DNA from: Massilia kyonggiensis
GTDB taxonomy: Bacteria; Pseudomonadota; Gammaproteobacteria; Burkholderiales; Burkholderiaceae_D
DNA length: 64,000 bases
Assembly (NCBI RefSeq): GCF_024756235.1
Contig: NZ_JANUGY010000006.1
Span: forward strand, 62,001 to 126,000
Reading direction: 5' to 3'
Within the stretch, counting starts at the first letter, position 1. The number at the start of each line of letters is the position of its first letter. The position numbers were made by a program, and so were the translations under genes. The notes below the pieces were generated by a model that had not been told where the DNA came from, did no database searches, and saw nothing but the letters and a program-made list of their open reading frames with translations. Shown here piece after piece: positions 45,576 through 55,500 of this stretch.

Positions 45576-46430
45576 TCAGAAGCACTCCTGCGACACGCGC
45601 AGGCCGTTGAGCACGGTGACGCAATCGCGCCGCACCGGCGCCGCCACCTTGACCACCACCGGCGCGGGGCGCACCGCGGGTGCCGGCTTCGGCGCGGGCT
45701 TGCGCGGCGCGGGCGGCGGTACCTCGGGCAGCAGCGTGAGCTTGGTGGCGCCTTCGGTACTGGCCGACTGCGGGTCGACCTGGTTGCGCAGGGCCAGCGA
45801 CAGCGTGCCCACGCTGCGCGCCAGGTCGAGCTTTTCGGCCTGTTCCGGCGTCACTTCCAGCGTGACCGCGTTAACGACCTTCGGCTTGGTCTCGTCACGG
45901 TTGACTTCCTGGGCGACGGCCAGCACGAGGATCCGTTCCAGCACGATCTTCGAGATGTTCTGCTGACGGGCGTCCACGCCGGGCGGCACATCTTTCTGGG
46001 TGCTGACGATGATGTCGACATAATTGCCCGGCAGTGCGAAGCCGGCCACGCCGATCACGTCGTTCACGCGCACCGTGATCGCGCGCTTGCCTTCCGTGAT
46101 CAGCGCCGACAATCCGCCGAGCGTGCCGGCCGGTGCCAGCCTGGCTTCGCTGACCGGCTCGCCCATCAGCAGGTTCGTCTTGAGGACGCGGCCGCCGAGC
46201 TTCTGCGGATCCGTGAAGGCGCCTTTCGGGACGCTGTGGGCGGGCCAGTCGGCCAGCTTGAACATCTCGGGCGTCAGGCGCTGGCCAAGGCTGATGTCGG
46301 CGGCGGCCACGAGAATGCGGCCACTGCTGGTGCCAGGCTGCTTCAGCAGCCAGCGCGATGCGAACACGACGGCCGCGCATCCGAACAGGATCGCCACGGC
46401 CATGACGAGGATGGCACGCTTGTTCTTCAT
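45576..46430 (-). CDS. cpaB: Tad pilus assembly protein CpaB/RcpC
   Basis: A 284-residue inner-membrane-anchored periplasmic protein with one N-terminal helix (about residues 6-26) and a SAF domain (about 40-105; ILVAAADISLGQRLTPEMFK). The RcpC/CpaB domain follows (VNDVIGVAGFALPGNYVDII). It ends with a Pro/Ala/Lys-rich tail and two C-terminal cysteines. SAF domains may bind peptidoglycan or carbohydrate. The start overlaps the upstream ATPase stop by ATGA. Confidence 0.94.
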   Translation of the reverse strand: MKNKRAILVMAVAILFGCAAVVFASRWLLKQPGTSSGRILVAAADISLGQRLTPEMFKLADWPAHSVPKGAFTDPQKLGGRVLKTNLLMGEPVSEARLAPAGTLGGLSALITEGKRAITVRVNDVIGVAGFALPGNYVDIIVSTQKDVPPGVDARQQNISKIVLERILVLAVAQEVNRDETKPKVVNAVTLEVTPEQAEKLDLARSVGTLSLALRNQVDPQSASTEGATKLTLLPEVPPPAPRKPAPKPAPAVRPAPVVVKVAAPVRRDCVTVLNGLRVSQECF

Positions 46431-47794
46431 TTTTGATTCTCCGTCGCGCAAGCGATGAACATGCTGCGCCAAGCCTGCTCGACCGCCGCGATCGTGAGGC
46501 GCGGTTCGGTCCCGGCGAAGCCGGCGAAATCGGCTACCCTGTCGAGCAGTTCGCCCGGGTAGCAGGCCAGCAGCGCGCGCCCGGATTGCGGGTGCAGCCG
46601 CTCGATCAGGTGGTCGACCGCCGCGTCGTCGACGTCGATGCGACGCAGCCGGCACTGGCGGAGCAGCAGCGCACGATAAGCATTCGGCGCCCAGGCGCCG
46701 ATGTCGGCCTTGTAACCGATGCGGCGTAGCGCCGCATCATCGAATACGCTGTTCGGGGCGAGGTTGGTGGCGAACACCACGGCGGCATCGAACGGCACCA
46801 GTTCCGCCTGGCCACCCTGCAGCGACAACTGGTCGGTCCCGGCATCCAGCGGCCCGATGAAGCGGTTCAGCAGCTCGGCCGCGGCGATACGCTGCCGGCC
46901 GACGTCGTCGAGCACCAGCATGCCGTTGTTCGCCTGCAGGTGCGGCGGCGCGTGATAGACGCCCTGCTCCGCGTCAAAGCGCAGGTCGAGCATGTCGCGC
47001 CCCAGCTCGGCGCCGACGTGGACGAGCGGACGCTGGCATACGGTCCAGCGCGCATCGCAGCTGCGCCGTTCTTCCTGCTGGCGCGCGACCGGCGGCGGCG
47101 CCACGTGCACGGCGGGATCGTACAGGCGGATCACCTGGCGTCCGGCCATCAGCGCATACGGCACCGCGATGGAGCCCGGCAGCAAGCGCCCGAGCTTGCG
47201 CGCCAGCGTCGTCTTGCCGCCGCCGGACGGTCCGTACAGCAGCAGCGAACGGCGCGCGTACAGCGCGGCGCCCAGCACGTCGCGCGCGGCCTGCGACAGG
47301 CCCTCGTCGCCCAGCGTGCCGGCGACCTGTGCGGACGTGATGCGCTCGGCATCCGCATGGCGCAACGCCTGGCGTTCGACCACCGCGCGGTACGACGCGA
47401 GCGTGACCGGGGCCGGGCCGACATAGCCGCAGCGCGCCAGGGCGTCGACGGCGCCACGCTGGCCGTGCGCGGTCAGCTGGTATTGCATGTCGATGTCCGA
47501 CTCGCCGCACCACGCCACTTCCACCTGCTGTTCCGCGATCAGCGGATTGAGGACCTCGCGCAGCACGCTGATCGACAGCCGCAATTTGCCGGCCAGATGG
47601 GTCAACGGGGTCTTGCCGCCGGCCTGGATCGCCTTGAGCACCAGGTCCGTCACGAAGCGCGGTTCGAGCCCGGTATCGCGCACGGTCTTCGCCTGGCGCG
47701 GCAGGACCGGCGCGATCTCCGGACCGCCCGCCGGCGCGGACTGCGCGGCACGGGATCCCGCCGCGGTATTGCCTGTCGATAGCGTTTCAAACAT
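46427..47794 (-). CDS. Winged-helix/AAA ATPase embedded in the tad operon
   Basis: A 455-residue ATPase that is not one of the canonical Tad proteins. The N-terminal region (about residues 40-115) reads like a winged-helix domain (LVLKAIQAGGKTPLTHLAGK). The ATPase has Walker A LYGPSGGGKTT (about 187-196) and Walker B MLVLDDVGR (about 292-300), followed by ELLNRFIGPLD. An arginine-containing C-terminal helical part follows. Genes of this type occur in other betaproteobacterial tad loci, but I know of no assigned role. It lies between cpaA and cpaB, with ATGA coupling to cpaB, which ties it to the pilus. Confidence 0.8.
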   Translation of the reverse strand: MFETLSTGNTAAGSRAAQSAPAGGPEIAPVLPRQAKTVRDTGLEPRFVTDLVLKAIQAGGKTPLTHLAGKLRLSISVLREVLNPLIAEQQVEVAWCGESDIDMQYQLTAHGQRGAVDALARCGYVGPAPVTLASYRAVVERQALRHADAERITSAQVAGTLGDEGLSQAARDVLGAALYARRSLLLYGPSGGGKTTLARKLGRLLPGSIAVPYALMAGRQVIRLYDPAVHVAPPPVARQQEERRSCDARWTVCQRPLVHVGAELGRDMLDLRFDAEQGVYHAPPHLQANNGMLVLDDVGRQRIAAAELLNRFIGPLDAGTDQLSLQGGQAELVPFDAAVVFATNLAPNSVFDDAALRRIGYKADIGAWAPNAYRALLLRQCRLRRIDVDDAAVDHLIERLHPQSGRALLACYPGELLDRVADFAGFAGTEPRLTIAAVEQAWRSMFIACATENQK

Positions 47795-47888
47795 CGGAAC
47801 CCCCTTGCCTTGCTTGTTTTCCGAAACAGGTCAGAATGATTCTAACGACCGGTCTTTTGGCCACCCTTGAGCTTCGCCAAGAGCGGGC

Positions 47889-48413
47889 TCATCCATATTG
47901 AGTGACGAGAACGACGATCGTGCCGGCCGCAATGGCCAGCCCATAAGGCATCGAACCGGCACTCTGCGGGAGCGTCATGTCGGCCAGTTTCGTGCCCGGC
48001 ACGATGAGCCCGCACAGCAGGCGGCCGATGTTGGCGAAGGCCAGCCGCACGCGGCTGCGCAACAGGATGAGCAGAAGTGCCATCACGCCGCCAGCGCACC
48101 ACGTGAAGATGGCGATCTGGAAGGCTTCTGCCGGACCGGTGAAGAAGCCGATCACGGCCATCATCTTGACGTCGCCGGCTGCCATGCCGCGCACCAGGTA
48201 GAACGGCAGGAAGATGACCAGGCCCAGCAGCATGCCGCCAACTCCCGACAGCAATGCGGCGGCCGGTTCGGCGGACAGCAGGTGCAAGCACAGCGCGCCG
48301 GCAAGGCCGGCGAGCAGAAGACGGTTCGGGATACGCCGCGTCGCCAGATCGTTAACAGCGGCTATGCTTACCATGAGCAGCAGCAGCGCATCGCGGTATT
48401 GTTCGATTTGCAT
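47889..48413 (-). CDS. cpaA: Flp prepilin peptidase CpaA/TadV
   Basis: A 174-residue polytopic aspartic peptidase of the A24 family that cleaves the Flp pilin leader. The two catalytic aspartates are in VNDLATRRIPN (near the first helix) and in the GMAAGDVKMM motif, equivalent to GxGD. It lacks the N-terminal methylase domain of PilD, as usual for TadV. The ATG at 48413 is preferred; a longer frame to 48467 would begin inside the terminator. It lies downstream of the flp terminator. Confidence 0.92.
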   Translation of the reverse strand: MQIEQYRDALLLLMVSIAAVNDLATRRIPNRLLLAGLAGALCLHLLSAEPAAALLSGVGGMLLGLVIFLPFYLVRGMAAGDVKMMAVIGFFTGPAEAFQIAIFTWCAGGVMALLLILLRSRVRLAFANIGRLLCGLIVPGTKLADMTLPQSAGSMPYGLAIAAGTIVVLVTQYG

Positions 48414-48423
48414 GACAGCTCCC

Positions 48424-48460
48424 AAAAAAAAGCCCTCCGGGCCCGGAGACCCGGAGGGCT
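48424..48460 (-). terminator. Intrinsic terminator between flp and cpaA
   Basis: On the minus strand a perfect 10-bp stem AGCCCTCCGG/CCGGAGGGCT, with a 10-base loop that can pair further, is followed by a run of T residues (T8). It starts 11 bases after the flp stop. Partial read-through would let the pilin be made in large excess over the assembly proteins. Confidence 0.93.
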
Positions 48461-48471
48461 GCTTCACTACA

Positions 48472-48654
48472 TCACGACGCAGCCGGCAGCTTGTCCTTGA
48501 TGGTCGTGAAGAGGTCGGCCAGGCGTGTGCCCAGGGTTTCCGCTGTGCCAGCCACCACTACGCCGATCAGCGCAGCGATCAGGCCATACTCGATGGCCGT
48601 CACACCGTTCTCGTCAGCAGCGAAGGTTTTGACTGCGGAGATGAAGTTGCTCAT
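48472..48654 (-). CDS. flp: Flp-family type IVb pilin
   Basis: A 60-residue major pilin. The leader ends DENG|VTAIEYGLIA: cleavage after G17, with the Glu-Tyr pair at mature positions 5-6 that defines Flp pilins. A hydrophobic helix and a short C-terminal tail follow. It is the first gene of the tad operon, with its own terminator, as in other Tad systems. CpaA/TadV is the likely leader peptidase. Confidence 0.96.
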   Translation of the reverse strand: MSNFISAVKTFAADENGVTAIEYGLIAALIGVVVAGTAETLGTRLADLFTTIKDKLPAAS

Positions 48655-49042
48655 GACAAACTCCCATATGGTGGGTTAATAAGAACAGCTACCGGCCGGA
48701 GACGCTGGTCAAGTCACCACTTCCAGCTGACTTGCTGCGTTCCGTGCCAGTGAGTTCACTATAAGTTTTGATGCCGTACGGCAAGTTGATGACCAACAAC
48801 TTTGCTGCATGGAACTATTTTTTGTTCGCAAGAATCAAAATCCCCCTGCTCTGGGGGAGCACGTTGTAGTTTGGTTTTGAGAAAATTCACTCAGGCTAAA
48901 AAAATTGCATTTGCATAATTGCTTAGAATGCAAAAACGCTATATCCTGTTTCGCTTGCTCTTTGTGAAATGCCTGATACCTGCGAACGCGACGGCGGCTG
49001 TGCCCAGCCTGCAGGTCGGTTGATTACATTGCTGAGAACGAC
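48655..49042. promoter_or_regulatory. Intergenic region between flp and the GGDEF gene
   Basis: These 388 bases hold no gene. The flp side has a ribosome binding site (GGGAG) and a minus-strand TATAGT-like box at 48758-48763. The middle carries a small hairpin CCCCC-6-GGGGG at 48842-48857. The part from about 48800 to 48960 is AT-rich, with repeated TTGCAT/TTGCAT-like words near 48905-48925. It must contain the strong flp promoter and that of the divergent GGDEF gene. No known operator was recognised. Confidence 0.45.
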
Positions 49043-50080
49043 ATGGATTCGCTTCTGAAACACATGGTGGACATGACCGGCCACCGCGATCACGCGATGC
49101 TCGATATTTCCGTGATCTCGGCAGTGCAGGAGCTGGCCGGTGCGGCGCAGACGCGCATACTGGCCATCACGACCGTGTCGGGACAGCAATACCTACGTGC
49201 GCGCGCCAGCATCGTGCGGGGCGGCGCGGCCCGCCTGGAAGAATCGCAGGATGGCGTGCTGGGCGATCCGGTAGCTGCCCTCCCCGAACTCAAACGCTGC
49301 CTGGCCGAGCATCAGGCGAGCGCGGAAGCGATCGCGGCCGACAGTATGCGTGTGCTGTGGCTGCCGATCTGGTTCGGCGACAAGGCCACGACCTGCCTGG
49401 AAATCCGCGACGACAAGGCGTTTTCGCGCGAGACTGTGTACGTGATCGGCGGCATCGTCGGCGTCTACCGGAATTTCCAGAACCTGCTCGACTACAGCGA
49501 GCGCGATTCGCTCACCGGCCTGCTCAACCGCAAGACGTTCGACGACCAGCTGGCGCGCATGCTGCAGCATTCCCATGAACGGGATCCGCGCCTGCCGGGC
49601 CAGCCGGAACGGCGCCAGCATCATGCCCAGGAAAAGCAGTGGCTGGCCGTCGTCGACGTCGACCACTTCAAGGCCGTCAACGACAAGTTCGGCCACCTGT
49701 ACGGCGACGAGGTCCTGATCCTGATCGCGAACCTGCTGCAATCGTCGTTCCGCGCCCAGGACCGCGTGTTCCGCTTCGGCGGCGAGGAATTCGTCGTGCT
49801 GCTGCGCTCGACCACGCTGGACAATGCCTGGAAGATCATCGAGCGCTTCCGCATCAACGTCGAAAGCCATGTGTTCCCGCAGGTAGGACGGGTGACGGTC
49901 AGTGTCGGCTTCGTCAGCATCAGTGCGTATGAATCGCCCGTGGTCACGCTGGGCCACGCCGACCAGGCGCTGTACTACGCGAAAAGCAACGGGCGCAACC
50001 GCGCCTGCCATTACGACGACCTCGTCGCGCACGGCCTGCTGCAGACCGTCGCCTCCAACGACACCGCCGAATTCTTCTGA
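49043..50080 (+). CDS. Diguanylate cyclase (GGDEF domain)
   Basis: A 345-residue cytoplasmic enzyme predicted to make c-di-GMP. The N-terminal half (1-150) is a possible GAF-like sensor with no membrane segment. The GGDEF domain (about residues 155-330) has the active-site motif GGEEF and an I-site RAQD five residues before it, so product feedback inhibition is likely. A Gln/Arg/His-rich insertion (about 175-200) lies early in the domain. It faces away from flp and shares its intergenic region, so it may set pilus use; that is inference. Confidence 0.92.
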   Translation: MDSLLKHMVDMTGHRDHAMLDISVISAVQELAGAAQTRILAITTVSGQQYLRARASIVRGGAARLEESQDGVLGDPVAALPELKRCLAEHQASAEAIAADSMRVLWLPIWFGDKATTCLEIRDDKAFSRETVYVIGGIVGVYRNFQNLLDYSERDSLTGLLNRKTFDDQLARMLQHSHERDPRLPGQPERRQHHAQEKQWLAVVDVDHFKAVNDKFGHLYGDEVLILIANLLQSSFRAQDRVFRFGGEEFVVLLRSTTLDNAWKIIERFRINVESHVFPQVGRVTVSVGFVSISAYESPVVTLGHADQALYYAKSNGRNRACHYDDLVAHGLLQTVASNDTAEFF

Positions 50081-50095
50081 TCGTCCCCGGTCGAT

Positions 50096-51316
50096 TCAAG
50101 CCAGCTGCAGGAAACGCAGCGGGTCGACCTGCCATTTGTCGGGCGATTCGTGGCGCACGATCTTGTCGGCGCCGCCAAAGCCCATGCCACGCGCCAGGTC
50201 CACCGTCTCCGGCTTGATGTAAGTCTGGCTCTTCGTGCTGTAGAAGACGTTGACCTTGGGCGTCAGCAGACTCGTTTCGTGCGGCTCGACAACTACGGCC
50301 AACCGGCCCGATTCCAGCAGGACGAGGGTCCCGACCGGGTAGATGCCGACGCAGCGCATGAATTCCTGCGTCAGCGTCGGGTTGAAATGGAACTTGCTCC
50401 ACTCATACATCTTGCGCAGCGCCTCGGCCGCCGGGATGCCCTTGTGGTAGCAGCGGTCGGCCGTGATGGCGTCGTAGACGTCCACGATCGCGGCCATCTG
50501 CGCCAGCTCGCTGATCTGCTGTTCGCCCTGGCGGTCCGGATACCCCGTACCGTCGCGCCGCTCGTGGTGGTGCAGCGTGATGTCGAGCGGGATGGCACCG
50601 ATCTCGGGCGACCGGCGCAGGATGTCGTAGCCATCCTTCGGGTGGCGGCGCACGATCTCGAATTCCTCGTCGGTCAGGCGGCCCGGCTTGTTCAGGATGG
50701 CGTCCGGCACTAGCGCCTTGCCTGTGTCGTGCAACAGGCCACCGATGCCGGCCTGGTAGGTGGTTTCCGCATCCAGCTGGCGCGAGCGGCAGAAAGCGAC
50801 CAGCAGGGTGCAAACGCTCACCGAGTGCAGGAACGTGTAATCGTCCTTGGTCTTGATGGCGGACAGGCCCAGCAAAGCGGATGAGTTGCGCAGGATCGAG
50901 GCCGTGATGTTCTCGACGACCGGCGACACCTTGTCCATTTCCACCGCCTTGCCCAGGCGCGCATCCTGCATCACGGTCTTGACGAGGCCGGCGGCCTGGC
51001 GCCGGATCGCCACGGCGCGGTCGAATTCCTCGGCCAGCGTCGTGCGCAGCGGCGCCACCGGTTTGGCGGCGATCGCGGCAACCTCGGCTTCCGTCGCGGC
51101 GTCCGCTTCGGCGACCGTGGGCGCGTCGGAAACGTCCGGCCCACGCCCGCAATCGATCGTCACGCCGCGTATGCCGGCCGCGATGATCTTGCGGATCTCG
51201 TCTTCCGTCGTGATGGCGAAACGGTTGCGAACGAACGGATGTTCCATCCAGCCACAATCCAGGTCATGGATGTACATCCCTACGCGCAACTGGGAAGAAT
51301 CGACTTTCTTAAGCAT
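50096..51316 (-). CDS. HD-GYP c-di-GMP phosphodiesterase
   Basis: A 406-residue protein with a DUF3391-type N-terminal domain (about residues 1-130; LRVGMYIHDLDCGWMEHPF) and an HD-GYP domain. The HD motif LLHDTGK is near residue 190 and HHERRDGTGYP is near 252-262, both complete, so it should hydrolyse c-di-GMP to GMP or pGpG. It converges with the GGDEF gene 15 bases away, which pairs opposite activities in one locus. Confidence 0.94.
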   Translation of the reverse strand: MLKKVDSSQLRVGMYIHDLDCGWMEHPFVRNRFAITTEDEIRKIIAAGIRGVTIDCGRGPDVSDAPTVAEADAATEAEVAAIAAKPVAPLRTTLAEEFDRAVAIRRQAAGLVKTVMQDARLGKAVEMDKVSPVVENITASILRNSSALLGLSAIKTKDDYTFLHSVSVCTLLVAFCRSRQLDAETTYQAGIGGLLHDTGKALVPDAILNKPGRLTDEEFEIVRRHPKDGYDILRRSPEIGAIPLDITLHHHERRDGTGYPDRQGEQQISELAQMAAIVDVYDAITADRCYHKGIPAAEALRKMYEWSKFHFNPTLTQEFMRCVGIYPVGTLVLLESGRLAVVVEPHETSLLTPKVNVFYSTKSQTYIKPETVDLARGMGFGGADKIVRHESPDKWQVDPLRFLQLA

Positions 51317-51378
51317 GAAAACGTCCGCAAAGTGTGTGTTACTCTCGCCGCGATCCGGCGTCGTTCAAGTATAACAAT

Positions 51379-51406
51379 TTGACGACAGGAAACTTTCCAA
51401 TAATAA
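51379..51406 (+). promoter_or_regulatory. Candidate promoter of the LysR gene
   Basis: TTGACG at 51379-51384 and TAATAA at 51401-51406 are separated by 16 bases. They lie 47 bases before the LysR ATG, in an AT-rich 136-base region that also serves the divergent HD-GYP gene. Consensus match is moderate. Confidence 0.5.
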
Positions 51407-51452
51407 ACTTCTAGTCGCTTTTTGTAGCCATAACGATACAAGCATTTACAAA

Positions 51453-52382
51453 ATGGAACTCCGGCAGCTACGTTACTTCGTCGCCATCGTGGACCACGGC
51501 TCGCTGTCGCGCGCCGCGCTGGTCCTCCACGTGGCGCAGCCGGCGCTGACCCAGCAATTGCGCCAGCTGGAAGAGGAACTGGGCGTGCAGCTGCTGCACC
51601 GCTCGGCGCAGGGCGTGCTCAATACCGATGCGGGCAAAGTGTTCTACGAACACGCGCAGGCCATCCTCAAGCAGGTCGCGGATGCGCAGGCCGCCGTCGT
51701 GCAATCGGCCGAACGCCCGTCGGGCAGCGTCACGCTCGGCCTGCCGCACAGTATTTCGGACGCCCTCGCACTGCCGCTGCTGACGGCGATCCGCGAGCGC
51801 TATCCGGAAATCACGCTGCAGCTGACCGAGGAAATCACCGGCAGCCTGGCCGAGCAGCTGCGCGCCGGCCGCATCAACCTGGCCGTGCTGTTCGACGACG
51901 GCCAGCTCGGCAGCTTTGCCGCCATCCCGCTCGTCGAGGAAGAACTGCGCTTCATCTGCCGCGCCGACGCGCCCGCCGCCGCCGGGCACGACAGCCTGAC
52001 CTTGCGCGCCGCCCTGGACACGACCCTGATCCTGCCGGGCCTACAGCACGGCGTGCGGCCACGCATCGAAAGCACGGCGCGCGCCGCGGGCCTGGCCACG
52101 CACGACGTCATCGAAATCAACTCGATCGCGATCCTGAAATCGGCCATCCTCGCCGGCATGGGCGCCACCATCCTGCCCGTCGCGCCGGTACAGGCCGAGG
52201 TCGAACGCGGCGCCATGCGGGCGCTGGCCATCCGCGACCCGGCCATCGCGCGCACTGTCGTCCTGTGCACCTCACGCAATATCCCGCTGACCAATGCGGC
52301 CGCGGCCGTCAGCCGCCTCGTCGTCCAGGTCGCGCATGACCTGTGCGCTACGGGCCGCTGGATCGGCGCCCGGGGAGTATGA
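51453..52382 (+). CDS. LysR-family transcriptional regulator
   Basis: A 309-residue regulator with the N-terminal winged HTH (residues 1-60; MELRQLRYFVAIVDHGSLSRAA) and a periplasmic-binding-like effector domain (about 90-295). The HTH and PHSISDALALPLL segment resemble the Nac/CynR branch. It precedes iorAB by 177 bases on the same strand, so it may regulate it, though LysR targets are more often divergent. Effector unknown. Confidence 0.92.
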   Translation: MELRQLRYFVAIVDHGSLSRAALVLHVAQPALTQQLRQLEEELGVQLLHRSAQGVLNTDAGKVFYEHAQAILKQVADAQAAVVQSAERPSGSVTLGLPHSISDALALPLLTAIRERYPEITLQLTEEITGSLAEQLRAGRINLAVLFDDGQLGSFAAIPLVEEELRFICRADAPAAAGHDSLTLRAALDTTLILPGLQHGVRPRIESTARAAGLATHDVIEINSIAILKSAILAGMGATILPVAPVQAEVERGAMRALAIRDPAIARTVVLCTSRNIPLTNAAAAVSRLVVQVAHDLCATGRWIGARGV

Positions 52383-52425
52383 GCCGGGCCATCATTTTTT
52401 CTTATGGCTCCATCCCCATTCCGTA

Positions 52426-52462
52426 TTTCCGTATACGTCAACTTGTCTCTACACTGGGTGTA
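52426..52462. promoter_or_regulatory. Candidate operators upstream of iorAB
   Basis: Two elements lie in the 177-base gap. The minus-strand word TTGACGTATACGGAAA (52426-52441) shares TTGACGTNTACG with the element upstream of icmF. An inverted repeat TACAC-TGG-GTGTA is at 52450-52462. A LysR-type T-N11-A palindrome would look like the second. Both are proposals from symmetry only. Confidence 0.35.
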
Positions 52463-52559
52463 ACAGCCGCCAAAGCGGCACCGGGACCCATTCCGGCCAG
52501 CGCCTACCCGGCGCGCCTCCGGCACGGGTCCATCTGAAAACACAAAGTTTGGAGACACC

Positions 52560-55500
52560 ATGCCTGACACCGTCCTGGGCCAGGGCGCACCCGCGTCCAC
52601 CCCTGCCACGCCCGCCGTTCCCGCGCCCCTCAAAGACGTCAGCCTCGACGACAAGTACACCGCCACCTCCGGCAAGATCTTCCTGTCCGGCATCCAGGCC
52701 CTCGTGCGCCTGCCGATGATCCAGAAGCTGCGCGACGAGCAGGCCGGCCTGAATACCGCGGGCTTCGTCTCCGGCTACCGCGGCTCGCCGCTGGGTGGGC
52801 TGGACGAGAACCTGTGGAAGGCCAAGGGTCACCTGGAAGCGAAATCCATCCAGTTCGTGCCGGGCGTGAACGAGGACCTGGCCGCGACGGCCGTCTGGGG
52901 CACGCAGACCGTGGACCTGATCGGCCCGGCGAAATACGACGGCGTGTTCGCGATGTGGTACGCGAAAGGCCCGGGCGTGGACCGCTGCGGCGACGTCTTC
53001 AAGCACATGAACCACGCCGGCACGGCGAAGCACGGCGGCGTGCTGCTCGTCGCGGGCGACGACCACGGCGCGTATTCGTCGACCCTGCCGCACCAGTCCG
53101 ACCACATCTTCGCCGCCTGCATGATCCCCGTGCTGTATCCGTCGAACGTGCAGGAATACCTGGACCTGGGCGTGCACGGCTGGGCGATGTCGCGCTTTTC
53201 CGGCCTGGCCGTCGCGTTCAAGGCGCTGGCCGACACGGTGGAATCGAGCGCCTCGGTCGACGCCGATCCGTTCCGCGTCGACGTGAAGATCCCGCAGGAC
53301 TTCGCGATGCCGGAAGGCGGCCTGAATACCAGACTGTCGGCGATCCCGCTGGGCCAGCAGGCACGCAATCAGGAAGCCCTGATGCAGGACTACAAGATCT
53401 ACGCGGCCCTCGCGTATGCGCGTGAAAACAAGCTGAATCGCACGACAATCGACAGTCCGGATGCGAAGCTCGGCATCATCGCGTCGGGCAAATCGTACGT
53501 GGACGTGCTGGAAGCGCTGGAAGAACTGGGCATCGACGAAGCGATGGCGGCGCAAGTCGGCCTGCGCCTGTTCAAGGTGGCGATGATCTGGCCGCTGGAG
53601 CCGGAAGGCGTGCGCGAATTCGCGCAAGGCCTGGACGAGATCCTCGTCGTGGAAGAGAAGCGCCAGGTCGTCGAATACCAGCTGAAGGAACAGCTGTACA
53701 ACTGGCGCGACGACGTGCGTCCGCGCGTGATCGGCAAGTTCGACGAAAAGGGAGAATGGGTCGCGCCGCGCGGCGAATGGCTGCTGCCGCCGAAGGCCGA
53801 TTTCTCGGTCGCGCAGGTGGCGCGCGTGATCGCCGGCCGCATCACCCGTCTGAATCTCGACGACCGCACCCGCGACCTGATCAAGGCGAGACTGGCCTTC
53901 CTGGAAGCGAAGGATGCGGTGCTGATGAAGGCCGTGACGACGCCGTTCCGTCCCGCGTTCTACTGCTCCGGCTGCCCGCACAACACGTCGACGAAGGTGC
54001 CGGAAGGGTCGTTCGCGCTGGCCGGCATCGGCTGCCACGTGATGGCCACGTCGATCTATCCGGAGATGAACAAGCTGACGACGCACATGGGCGGCGAAGG
54101 CGCGCCGTGGATCGGCCAGGCCGCGTTCTCGAAAGTGCCGCACGTGTTCCAGAACCTCGGCGACGGCACCTATTTCCACTCGGGTTATCTGGCCGTGCGC
54201 GCCGCCATCGCGGCCAAGGTCAACATCACTTATAAAATCCTGTACAACGACGCCGTCGCGATGACGGGGGGCCAGCCGGTCGACGGCACCACGTCCGTGC
54301 CGCTGATCGCGCGCCAGATGGCGGCCGAAGGCGTCAAACGCATCGCCCTCGTCACGGAAGACCTGTCGCGCTATGAAGACCGTTCCGCCTTGCCGGCCGA
54401 AGTGACGCTGTACGACCGCAGCAAGATGGACGACGTGCAGCGCGAACTGCGCGAGATCCCCGGTGTGACGGTCCTCATCTACGACCAGACCTGCGCGGCC
54501 GAGAAGCGTCGGCGCCGGAAGAAAGGCGAGTTCCCGGATGTCGCGAAACGCATGGTGATCAACGAAGCCGTGTGCGAAGGCTGCGGCGATTGCGGCGTCC
54601 AGTCGAACTGCGTCTCGATCCTGCCGAAAGAAACGGAATTCGGCCGCAAGCGCGCCATCGACCAGTCCGCGTGCAACAAGGATTATTCGTGCGCGAAGGG
54701 CTTCTGCCCGAGCTTCGCCACGGTCGAAGGCGGAACGCTCAAGAAGAACAAGGCCGGCGCCAGCAAGAAGGATGGCGACGACGGCTGGGGTCCGCTGCCG
54801 ACGCCCGCCCTCCCCTCGATCGCTTCACCGTACAACATCCTGATCAACGGCATCGGCGGCACCGGCGTCATCACCGTCGGCGCGCTGATGGGCATGGCGG
54901 CCCACCTCGAAGGCAAGGGCGCGTCCGTGCTGGACATGACGGGCATGAGCCAGAAGAACGGCTCCGTCACGTCGCACGTGAAGATCGCTGAGACGCCGGA
55001 GCGCCTGCGCGCCCAGCGCATCGCCACCGGCGAGGCCGACCTCGTGCTGGGTTGCGACATGCTGACGGCCGGCGCCGCCGACGCCATCTCGAAGATGCGT
55101 CCGGGCCGCACGATGGTCGTCGTGAACCTGCATGAACAGCCGACCGGCACCTTCGCCCAGCAGCGCGACTGGGAATTCCCGGCCGACCAGGTCCGTTCGC
55201 TGATCGTGGAAGCGGTCGGCGGCGAGGCCGGCGCCGACTTCCTCGACGTGACGAAGCTCGCGACGGCGCTGATGGGCGACTCGATCGCCGCCAACCTGTT
55301 CATGCTGGGCTATGCGTGGCAAAAGGGCCTCGTGCCGCTGTCGGTAGCCTCGCTGCTGCGCGCCATCGAACTGAACGGCGTGGCCGTCGCATCGAACCAG
55401 CGCAGCTTCCTGTGGGGCCGCCGCGCCGCCGTCGACCTGCAACGTGTCGAACGCACCGCGATCCCGGCGCAGCCGGTCCTGGTCCAGATGCCGCAAAGCC

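Noticed and set aside
48842-48857. CCCCC-GGGGG hairpin as a terminator
   Set aside because: The stem is only 5 bp and no T-run follows on either strand.
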